Assembly: GCA_964538885.1 (NCBI GenBank)
Contig: CAZIHR010000017.1
Span: 1 to 7,196, forward strand
Source: JAPOPJ01 sp964538885
GTDB lineage: Archaea > Thermoproteota > Nitrososphaeria > Nitrososphaerales > Nitrosopumilaceae
Reading direction: 5' to 3'
Length of the DNA: 7,196 nucleotides
Numbering within the stretch: position 1 is the first letter of the stretch; each line of letters begins with the position of its first letter. This document shows positions 1 through 5,887 of the stretch, piece after piece. The translations under genes were made by a program, and so were the position numbers. Below the pieces are notes generated by a model that saw nothing but the letters and a program-made list of their open reading frames with translations, was not told the DNA's origin and ran no database searches.

Positions 1-471
1 TTGGATAAAACACTTGCAGCAGAGGCCAACAACAACGAGTATGCACGACTGCTTGCCAGCATGACAGGTGTCGGTATATTCACCGCGCTTCTTTTGGCAG
101 TAGAGATTGCAGACATTAGCAGATTTGCCAACCCCAAAAAATTGGTATCATGGGCTGGCCTGTGCCCCACCATACACCAATCGGGAAACCACAACTATGT
201 AGGAAAGATCAAAAAGTTTGACCGCAACAAGCTTGTCAATTAAATCATGTGTGAGGCAGCAAACATTGCAATGCAGTATGATCCCAAGATGAAAGCAATC
301 TACGAATCTGCCAAACAAAGACATGCAGGCAAGCATGCTCTAGCTATAATTGTGGTGGCCAACAAGATGGTAACCATAATGTGGCACATGCTGCACACTA
401 GATTGCCATATCAATCCCGTAATGATAAACTATACCAGACGAAGCTCCACACCATGAAACGTGCAGGCTAG
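1..471 (+). pseudogene. IS110-family transposase, C-terminal part, broken by an in-frame stop (partial at left edge)
   Basis: This is the C-terminal Transposase_20 (IS116/IS110/IS902) region of an IS110-family DEDD transposase. The frame is open from base 1, so the RuvC-like N-terminal half lies outside the window. Visible hallmarks are a helix-hairpin-helix-like segment (MTGVGIFTALLLAVEIADIS, residues 21-40), the typical 'F.NPKKLVSWAGLCPTIHQSGN' region carrying the conserved Ser-Gly, and a C-terminal helical tail (EAANIAMQYDP, then HALAIIVVANKMVTIMWHML). The frame is cut at 241-243 by TAA and resumes in the same frame to TAG at 469-471. The residue expected there in relatives is, as I recall, Trp (…RWIM.EAA). 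TGG to TAA needs two changes, which suggests old decay. No product from this copy is likely to be active. Family assignment is confident; pseudogene status rests on the single stop. Confidence 0.85.
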
Positions 472-507
472 GCCATTCGCGTCTATCTGCATTTTTCATG
501 GCCTAGC
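467..507 (+). repeat. 9-bp inverted repeat spanning the transposase stop codon
   Basis: GCTAGGCCA at 467-475 is exactly complementary to TGGCCTAGC at 499-507, with a 23-base loop that includes a T5 run (492-496). A related CTAGGCATGG lies at 535-544. The stem includes the TAG stop of the broken transposase. It could be a terminator-like hairpin for the IS gene, or part of the structured right end that IS1111-group elements of the IS110 family carry. No element boundary or target duplication can be seen from this side alone. Confidence 0.5.
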
Positions 508-586
508 GTCAGCTATAAATCTTATCAATGTGTACTAGGCATGGAACGAAAGCGAATCACGACAGATTACAATAAAACGGCGGGAT

Positions 587-644
587 GGTTAACATAGGTG
601 CATTTTTACTTGGTTATCCTATTCTGAGGCACATTTGGGTTAAC
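587..644 (+). repeat. three GGTTA(A/T)C words spaced 25-26 bases upstream of the FN3 gene
   Basis: GGTTAAC at 587-593, GGTTATC at 612-618 and GGTTAAC at 638-644 are regularly spaced (25 and 26 bases), about 2.4 helical turns apart. The last copy lies about 20 bases before the candidate TATA box of the FN3 gene. The intervening DNA has a weaker repeat (AGGTGCATTT at 596-605, AGGCACATTT at 627-636). Regular spacing next to a promoter suggests binding sites for a regulator, but the words are short and could be chance. The whole gap 472-692 shows no convincing gene. Confidence 0.35.
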
Positions 645-662
645 TGGCATATAGAGTAACAA

Positions 663-670
663 TTTTAATA
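663..670 (+). promoter_or_regulatory. candidate TATA box of the FN3 gene
   Basis: TTTTAATA is centred about 26.5 bases upstream of the GTG at 693. That is the geometry expected for an archaeal promoter whose transcript begins at the start codon. A good Shine-Dalgarno-like GAGGTGAC (673-680) lies between this box and the GTG, 12 bases from the start. If that is the real ribosome site, the promoter must be further upstream, for example at CATATAG (648-654). The sequence does not settle which is used. Confidence 0.4.
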
Positions 671-692
671 CAGAGGTGACATATTATTTAAA

Positions 693-2252
693 GTGAAATT
701 ACATTTTCTGGTGTTAATAGCAGCTGCTACAGCTTTGATTATGGGGGGGGCAGGTAATCAGCACAATGACGCGATGGCAAGTCATGGCAATTATGTACCT
801 GATCCTCCAAGCAGCCTCAAAGCAGTACCCGGTAACAATCAAGTAATCCTCTCTTGGAGTGCACCCGACGACGAAGGCATCGATCCCACAGAATACTATA
901 CCATATTTTACAAGATAAAATCAAGTGATGGATCTACATCGCAGTGGCATCAAGCTAATAATAGCTCCAGAACTACAACTACAGTTACGGGACTGGCAAA
1001 TGGTACAAATTATGAGTTCAGAGTTGCTGCGGTAAATGCTGATGGGCGCGGGCCTTGGGCCACTACATCAGCTACGCCAGGGATTCCTAGTGCCCCAACT
1101 GTCAGTGTTATTGGTACCGGAGCAGGTCAAATCACACTATCTTGGACTGTTCCAGATAGTGGCGGCTCTGCAATATCAGACTATATCATACAGTATAGAA
1201 GAGGATCAAACTCGTTTACCACATTCAATGACGAGAAAAGTGTATTGACCACAGTAACTGTAACTGGTTTGGCAGACAATGTAAAATATGACTTTAGAGT
1301 GCTTGCAAGAAATCAAGCAAATGAAGGAGAATGGTCTAAACTAGTATCAGCTACGACACCGATAATTCCAAGTGCACCAAGAGAGCTTACTGCCACACCA
1401 GAGAATAGGCAGGTGACACTCACTTGGAAGGATCCTGCAAATATTGGAAATTCTGCAGTTACAGACTATATAGTACAATACAGAAAGGGAACTGAAAAAT
1501 TTAAGATATACGATGATGGCACAGGCACAGATAACACCGCCACGATTACAGATCTAGATAATGGTGCAACCTATAGCTTTAGAGTGGCAGCAGTCAACAA
1601 CGAAGGCCGCGGACACTGGTCTACGACATCTGTCATACCACATGGACCCAGTGTCCCAACAAGTTTAGTGGCCAAATCAGAAAATGAACAGATAACACTC
1701 ACTTGGAAGGCCCCTTCACATACTGGCATATCTCCAATCACAGGCTATACTGTCGAGTACAAGCGTACAAGCGCAAGTGTATGGACCACATTCAATGATA
1801 GCAATACAACTGACACTACTGCCACCGTGACAGAACTAGACAACGGTGTTCCATATGACTTTAGAGTAGCGGCAATCAGCAACGCCGGGACAGGAAACTG
1901 GCTTGTCAAAAATGATGTCATACCCATGACAAAACCAGAAGCACCAAGTAATCTCACTGCATCATATAGTAACAATGTCATCAGTTTAAATTGGAATACG
2001 CCAAATGACGGAGGTAGTCCAATCACCAAATATATAATCAAATTCACCGCTCACAAATTGTTTGGGATTGGAGATAGTGGTACAAGAGAGGTCAATCAAG
2101 TATTAACATCCTCAGGTCTCAACACCCCAACATCCTACGAGTTTCAAAATCCATTTGCACGTCATACGTACTACTTTGAAGTGCAAGCTGAAAATGCCTC
2201 TGGTAAAGGGCCTTGGTCAAATACTGTCAGAGTGTACGCATCAGGCTTTTGA
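693..2252 (+). CDS. secreted protein with five fibronectin type III domains
   Basis: 519 residues. The N-terminus is a signal peptide: a Lys/His start, then a hydrophobic core FLVLIAAATALIMGGAG (residues 5-21), with cleavage probably in the following Gly/Asn/Ala-rich stretch. Five fibronectin type III domains follow at about 37-129, 131-223, 225-316, 318-411 and 414-517. Each has the core Trp early (LSW/LTW/LNW), the Tyr of '(Y/K)Y.(I/V).Y' and a late 'Y.F.V.A.N..G.G.W' motif. There is no visible C-terminal membrane anchor or enzymatic domain. Several N-x-S/T sequons (residues 90, 103, 368, 420, 501) fit a glycosylated exterior protein. GTG at 693 is the only possible start, because an in-frame TAA lies at 666-668. 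The role is inferred to be cell-surface binding or matrix; no partner can be named. An eight-G run lies in the signal-peptide codons. Confidence 0.88.
   Translation: MKLHFLVLIAAATALIMGGAGNQHNDAMASHGNYVPDPPSSLKAVPGNNQVILSWSAPDDEGIDPTEYYTIFYKIKSSDGSTSQWHQANNSSRTTTTVTGLANGTNYEFRVAAVNADGRGPWATTSATPGIPSAPTVSVIGTGAGQITLSWTVPDSGGSAISDYIIQYRRGSNSFTTFNDEKSVLTTVTVTGLADNVKYDFRVLARNQANEGEWSKLVSATTPIIPSAPRELTATPENRQVTLTWKDPANIGNSAVTDYIVQYRKGTEKFKIYDDGTGTDNTATITDLDNGATYSFRVAAVNNEGRGHWSTTSVIPHGPSVPTSLVAKSENEQITLTWKAPSHTGISPITGYTVEYKRTSASVWTTFNDSNTTDTTATVTELDNGVPYDFRVAAISNAGTGNWLVKNDVIPMTKPEAPSNLTASYSNNVISLNWNTPNDGGSPITKYIIKFTAHKLFGIGDSGTREVNQVLTSSGLNTPTSYEFQNPFARHTYYFEVQAENASGKGPWSNTVRVYASGF
743..750 (+). 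repeat. G8 homopolymer inside the signal-peptide codons
   Basis: Eight consecutive Gs encode the Met-Gly-Gly-Ala step (residues 17-20) of the FN3 protein's signal peptide. Gain or loss of one G would shift the frame early and abolish the secreted protein. Such tracts are classical slipped-strand sites, and they are also prone to sequencing error. The frame is intact as given. Confidence 0.9.
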
Positions 2253-2425
2253 TAATCTATTTAAAAAACAAGAAAGGATCATAAACTGCCAAGACAATCT
2301 AAATAAGACATTGATATTCAATGCATATAGCCAAATTGAAATTATGAAAATTAAATTTAATACTGCCAAACTTGCATCACTTGATATTGAGAAATTTTAA
2401 AATCTAGCAAAAAGTAAAAAAATAC
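2253..2425. other. AT-rich intergenic stretch between the FN3 gene and the 97-residue gene
   Basis: These 173 bases separate two forward genes. They hold a TATA-like TATTTAAAA near 2259-2267 and the TATA box of the next gene at the right end. One forward frame stays open from inside the FN3 gene to the TAA at 2398-2400 and would encode a Lys/Asn/Ile-rich tail. It has no start with a supporting promoter or ribosome site and resembles translated AT-rich spacer, so I do not call a gene. Confidence 0.5.
2395..2402 (+). promoter_or_regulatory. TATA box for a leaderless transcript of the 97-residue gene
   Basis: TTTTAAAA is centred at 2398.5, 27.5 bases upstream of the ATG at 2426. No ribosome binding site lies in the 25 bases before that ATG, so transcription probably starts at the ATG itself. 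This supports the longer start. Confidence 0.6.
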
Positions 2426-2719
2426 ATGATACAAAGGAGAGAATTAGAACAGATACTGCGATTTGTTGCAAAGAGGTGGATCGACATGCCCAGTGATCCA
2501 GATAACAAAGCAATGAATAGTTTACCTAGCAACTTTTGGATGAATTCGGTAGGCGGCAAAACAGCAAATGGGGGATATTGGGTCACAACCATCCTATATT
2601 TGGAAAATGAAGCCGATGCCAACGCGTTCAAAGATGTCTTACTAAGATGGCAGGCAAGAGGAATGCAGGGAGATCATAATCAAGGTACCGATCTAATTCA
2701 GCTTGGAAAGAAGAAATAG
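2426..2719 (+). CDS. small conserved-looking protein of unknown function, 97 residues
   Basis: I do not recognise this protein. It has no signal peptide and no membrane segment. An N-terminal amphipathic, charged helix (RRELEQILRFVAKRW, residues 4-18) is followed by a Gly-rich turn (VGGKTANGGYW, 42-52), a probable beta strand (VTTILYLE, 53-60), a helix (ADANAFKDVLLRWQARGM, 63-80) and a Lys3 C-terminus. The pattern suggests a compact alpha/beta soluble protein. The ATG at 2426 is supported by a TATA box at the distance expected for leaderless transcription. An alternative start is the ATG at 2486, which has a Shine-Dalgarno-like GAGGTGG at 2473-2479 and would give 77 residues. It lies 32 bases before the ThyX-like gene, which appears to have its own promoter. 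Coding use resembles its neighbours, so I think the gene is real. Confidence 0.65.
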   Translation: MIQRRELEQILRFVAKRWIDMPSDPDNKAMNSLPSNFWMNSVGGKTANGGYWVTTILYLENEADANAFKDVLLRWQARGMQGDHNQGTDLIQLGKKK

Positions 2720-2720
2720 A

Positions 2721-2729
2721 ATATTAATA
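2721..2729 (+). promoter_or_regulatory. TATA box for the ThyX-like gene
   Basis: ATATTAATA is centred at 2725, 27 bases upstream of the ATG at 2752. No ribosome site precedes that ATG, which fits a leaderless transcript. The spacing is the reason to prefer ATG 2752 over the in-frame TTG at 2731, which would sit almost on the box. Confidence 0.6.
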
Positions 2730-2751
2730 ATTGCAAAGCAACAACAAAGTA

Positions 2752-4371
2752 ATGTCAGAGTTCACAGACGATGAGAAAAAAATACTCTCCAAACACTTTT
2801 CAAATGTTTCAAGAAATGTTTTTGCAATAACTACTCCACTTCAGGTAGATCGAGGTGCACTAATGTCAAGGTATAGTAGAACAAACAAGAGCATGCGACG
2901 AGTTTTTTTGGATGAATTTCTTACAAACAAAAACAGAGGAGAAAAATTCTACAAAAAGGTACTGCTTGAATATGGTGATGATTCGGTTGCAGAGCTAGGC
3001 GAGGCACAAATTGCCATAGAAGGACTCTCGAATATAGCAGTAAAAAAGATCGAAGACAGGCGCATAGGATTATCATACTTGGAAAAATCATCAAGATATG
3101 TATCATGGAATAAAAAGACAGATGGAATATACAGATTTTACAGAGATCCGACACTACAAAATTCAAAATTTGCAGACACGTATGAAAATGCATGTAACAA
3201 TTCTTTTGAGACATATTCCAAAAATATAGAACCGATGATTCGATACATCAGAGAAAAATATCCAATTACAAAATACAGATTCATGGACTCTGAAGATGGA
3301 AAAGAAAAGCTGTTTCACAAGCTGAAGGTTGATACAGATATCAAGTCAGCAGGTGTTATTTACAAGAGTTCAACAAAGGCAAAGGCACTTGATATTATGA
3401 GGGGATTACTTCCAGCCTCTACATTGACCAACGTTGGCATTACAGGTAATGGACGCGCATTTGAGTATCTGCTTACGATACTAGGATCATCAGAACTTGT
3501 CGAAGAGTTAGATCTGGCAAGAAAGATCAAGTCAGAGTTAGACAGTACAATTGGGGCCTTTGTAAGTAGAGCAGATGACAAATACGGTAAAAAGCTACAA
3601 GAATACCTGTGCAAAACACGCAGAATTGCAGGCAGAACTGCAACAAAAGTGATCAGTGGTAAAAAGGCAAGAGCATCCACCATACTAGTAGAATGGGAGT
3701 CAGAAACCGATGCACTAAACAAAGTAATCACCGCCATATTATATGAACAGTCAGCAGGTATATCCTATGCGGACATCAAAAAACAGGTAAAAAGACTAAC
3801 ACATATAGAAAGAACCCACATAATAGATTCGCTTGCAAAAATCAGAGTCAACAGACGACACAGACCACCTCGTGCCTTTGAAAATACATACTATACATTT
3901 GATCTAATAAACAATTTTGGAATGTTTAGGGATCTTCATAGACATCGTACGCTGACTCTGCAACGGCAACGATTAACCACAAATCACGGATATAACATGC
4001 CTGACGAAGTTAGAGCATTAGGAATAGAAAAAGAGTTTAAGGACTGTATGTACATGTCTAAAGAAGCATTCAACAAAATAAGTACAAAGTACCCAGAACA
4101 GGGACAGTATGTAGTAAATTTTGCATACAACTATCCATACTATATGAAACTCAACATGAGAGAAGCAACACATCTAATTGAATTGAGAACTATACCACAG
4201 GGCCACGCAGATTATAGACAAGTTGCTCAACAGATGTACATACAGATCAACAAGATACATCCAATACTGAGTAGAATCATAAAGTTTGTAGACATGAACG
4301 AATATGATCTGGAAAGATTCAAGTCAGAAAAAAAAGCAGAAGTGAAAAGAAAAAAATACCCCAAAAAGTGA
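2752..4371 (+). CDS. tandem ThyX-like protein (FAD-dependent thymidylate synthase family, two domains)
   Basis: 539 residues from ATG 2752, over twice the usual ThyX length, with two ThyX-like domains. ThyX enzymes methylate dUMP to dTMP using FAD and methylene-tetrahydrofolate, working as tetramers with active sites between subunits. Domain 1 (about 15-265) has GDDSVAE (75-81), EDRRIGLSYLEKSSRYV (101-117), RGLLP (217-221) and NGR (233-235). Domain 2 (about 325-515) has RAFENTYYTF (374-383), a true RHR (397-399), NMRE (468-471) and an H..ELR ending at R479. Domain 1 lacks the RHR; domain 2 has it but has R407 where the motif's Ser should be. Thymidylate synthase activity is therefore uncertain, and a divergent flavin-dependent reaction on another nucleotide is possible. 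msrB starts 10 bases after the stop, so the two are probably co-transcribed. Family membership is clear; the exact reaction is not. Confidence 0.82.
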   Translation: MSEFTDDEKKILSKHFSNVSRNVFAITTPLQVDRGALMSRYSRTNKSMRRVFLDEFLTNKNRGEKFYKKVLLEYGDDSVAELGEAQIAIEGLSNIAVKKIEDRRIGLSYLEKSSRYVSWNKKTDGIYRFYRDPTLQNSKFADTYENACNNSFETYSKNIEPMIRYIREKYPITKYRFMDSEDGKEKLFHKLKVDTDIKSAGVIYKSSTKAKALDIMRGLLPASTLTNVGITGNGRAFEYLLTILGSSELVEELDLARKIKSELDSTIGAFVSRADDKYGKKLQEYLCKTRRIAGRTATKVISGKKARASTILVEWESETDALNKVITAILYEQSAGISYADIKKQVKRLTHIERTHIIDSLAKIRVNRRHRPPRAFENTYYTFDLINNFGMFRDLHRHRTLTLQRQRLTTNHGYNMPDEVRALGIEKEFKDCMYMSKEAFNKISTKYPEQGQYVVNFAYNYPYYMKLNMREATHLIELRTIPQGHADYRQVAQQMYIQINKIHPILSRIIKFVDMNEYDLERFKSEKKAEVKRKKYPKK

Positions 4372-4381
4372 AAACCACACC

Positions 4382-4777
4382 ATGACATACAAGATAAGCA
4401 GAACTCTAGATGAATGGAAAAAACAGTTAACTCCAGAGCAGTATGAAATATGCATCAACAAGGGAACTGAACCGCCATTTACAGGGATATACTGTAACAC
4501 AAAAGACAAGGGAACATACAGGTGTATCTGCTGCAGTCAGGAACTGTTTGATTCGGACACAAAATTTGACTCCAAGTCTGGATGGCCTAGTTTCTGGGAT
4601 GCACTAGACAAGAAAAACATAGAATATGTTGCAGACAACTCGTTTGGCATGCTTAGAACAGAGGTCAACTGTAAGAATTGCGGGGCTCATTTAGGGCACC
4701 TCTTTGATGATGGTCCAGAGCCAACAAGGCTACGATACTGCATCAACTCCGTATCGTTGGATTTGGACAGAAGGTAA
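4382..4777 (+). CDS. msrB: peptide-methionine (R)-S-oxide reductase MsrB
   Basis: 131 residues, a complete single-domain MsrB, which reduces methionine-R-sulfoxide in oxidised proteins. The structural zinc is held by two CxxC pairs, C48/C51 and C97/C100. The active-site region has GWPSFW (67-72), CGAHLGHLF (100-108) and RYCINSVSL (118-126) with catalytic Cys120. The canonical resolving Cys of 'SGCGWPSF' is replaced by Ser66 (DSKSGWPSF). Recycling must therefore use another Cys (C24, C38 and C50 are extra) or direct reduction by thioredoxin. The start at ATG 4382 is 10 bases after the ThyX-like stop. There is no clear Shine-Dalgarno or TATA box just before it, so expression probably depends on the upstream transcript. 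It is a plausible repair enzyme in a strictly aerobic cell. Confidence 0.95.
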   Translation: MTYKISRTLDEWKKQLTPEQYEICINKGTEPPFTGIYCNTKDKGTYRCICCSQELFDSDTKFDSKSGWPSFWDALDKKNIEYVADNSFGMLRTEVNCKNCGAHLGHLFDDGPEPTRLRYCINSVSLDLDRR

Positions 4778-4804
4778 AGATATGGACCAGTGCAATTTCA
4801 TCGC

Positions 4805-4832
4805 TGAAAAATTTTCAAGGCCATACATATGG
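4805..4832 (+). promoter_or_regulatory. two short palindromes upstream of homoserine dehydrogenase
   Basis: TGAAAA-A-TTTTCA (4805-4817) and CCATA-CA-TATGG (4821-4832) are perfect short inverted repeats within the 99-base gap between msrB and the homoserine dehydrogenase gene, 45-72 bases before its start. They could be operator sites, or the first may be a promoter element. Such short AT-rich palindromes also arise by chance. Confidence 0.3.
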
Positions 4833-4876
4833 ATATGCATTAACAAATCATGTTGTGAGGGACAGGTAGAAACAAT

Positions 4877-5887
4877 TTGAGAATAATTCTATGTGGATTT
4901 GGGGCAGTGGGACAAAGCCTTGTAAAGCTGTTTGACTCAAGGGCCGGTGATCTGTATGCAAAGTATGGCTTAAAGCCCAGAGTTGTCGGTGTCTTTGACA
5001 GCAAGAGTGGCATCACAAATACGTCCGGACTAAATCTAGAAAAGATCATACAGGAGAAGAAGAGAACCGGAACGGTCGGTGGACATACTGACAAAAATAG
5101 TAGGATTGTAGGAGTCGATATGATAAAAGATGTAGATGCAGATGTGCTAGTAGAGACCACTGCAAGTAACTACAAAGATGCAGAACCAGGCATAACACAC
5201 ATAACTACAGCCATGAAAAAAGGCATGCACGTAATTTCGGTAAATAAAGGTCCTCTAGCACTGGCATTCCCGTCACTGACAGAACTTGCAGCATATAATA
5301 GAGTCATGTTCAGATTCAGTGGAACGGTGGGAGGAGGCACGCCAATTTTAAACTATGCCAAAAACAGTCTAAAAGGGGAACAGATTACATCATTTACGGG
5401 TATTCTCAACGGAACTACAAATTATATCCTAACCAATATGGCACGAGGTATGACGTTCAAGGCCGCACTACAAGATGCTAGAAAAAAAGGATATGTAGAA
5501 GCTGACGAGTCACTTGACCTTGACGGTCTTGATGCTGCAGCAAAGCTGGTCATACTGGCAAATTGGGTGATGGGAATGAAGATCACGATGCCCGACATAA
5601 ATTACACCGGCATAAGAAATGTCACCACAAAAGATATCAAAAAAGCTAGGAAAAACGAGGCAGCAATCAAGCTTATTGCATCGTGTGACAAGGAGCTCAC
5701 CGTATCACCAATGGAGATTCCAGAGGATGATCCGTTATGTGTCAACGGTACACTCAACGCAATTGCATTTACATCAGAGCATTCTGGAACTCAGACAATA
5801 ATAGGCAAGGGTGCAGGAGGAATAGAGACTGCAAGCTCCATACTACGAGATCTTTTGGAGATAAGAGAAGTGATGACAAAAAAGTGA
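4877..5887 (+). CDS. hom: homoserine dehydrogenase, short form without ACT domain
   Basis: 336 residues. It reduces aspartate-4-semialdehyde to homoserine with NAD(P)H, the branch to threonine and methionine, in the cytoplasm. The N-terminal Rossmann fold shows GFGAVG (7-12). Further motifs are ETTASNY (93-99), VNKGPLA (122-128) with Lys124, GTVGGGTPI (149-157) and GILNGTTNYIL (175-185). The family signature runs through ARKKGYVEADESLDLDGLDA (201-220), ending with Asp219 and Lys223, the pair matching the catalytic Asp/Lys. The usual Pro after 'AD' is Glu211. There is no C-terminal ACT domain, so feedback control by threonine through that domain is not expected, and no fused aspartokinase. TTG 4877 is the only usable start: no other start codon lies between it and the in-frame TGA at 4856-4858, and GxGxxG begins just after. 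AGGT at 4864-4867 is a weak ribosome site. The stop overlaps the next start. Confidence 0.95.
   Translation: MRIILCGFGAVGQSLVKLFDSRAGDLYAKYGLKPRVVGVFDSKSGITNTSGLNLEKIIQEKKRTGTVGGHTDKNSRIVGVDMIKDVDADVLVETTASNYKDAEPGITHITTAMKKGMHVISVNKGPLALAFPSLTELAAYNRVMFRFSGTVGGGTPILNYAKNSLKGEQITSFTGILNGTTNYILTNMARGMTFKAALQDARKKGYVEADESLDLDGLDAAAKLVILANWVMGMKITMPDINYTGIRNVTTKDIKKARKNEAAIKLIASCDKELTVSPMEIPEDDPLCVNGTLNAIAFTSEHSGTQTIIGKGAGGIETASSILRDLLEIREVMTKK

Noticed and set aside
241..243. Programmed readthrough or recoding of the transposase stop
   Set aside because: The codon is TAA, which is not used for selenocysteine or pyrrolysine, and there is no slippery sequence. Ordinary decay is simpler.
2155..2400. 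Forward open frame running out of the FN3 gene to TAA at 2398-2400
   Set aside because: The first part is an out-of-frame shadow of FN3 codons. The remaining 49 codons are Lys/Asn/Ile-rich, as expected for AT-rich spacer, with no start, ribosome site or recognisable motif.
2731..2751. TTG start for the ThyX-like protein, adding seven residues
   Set aside because: The TTG lies directly after the TATA box, too close for transcription to include it. ATG 2752 has ideal spacing.
5737..5883. Upstream extension of the PUA protein frame
   Set aside because: It is fully inside the homoserine dehydrogenase gene, whose conserved C-terminus uses the other frame. The GTG at 5884 gives a normal family N-terminus.
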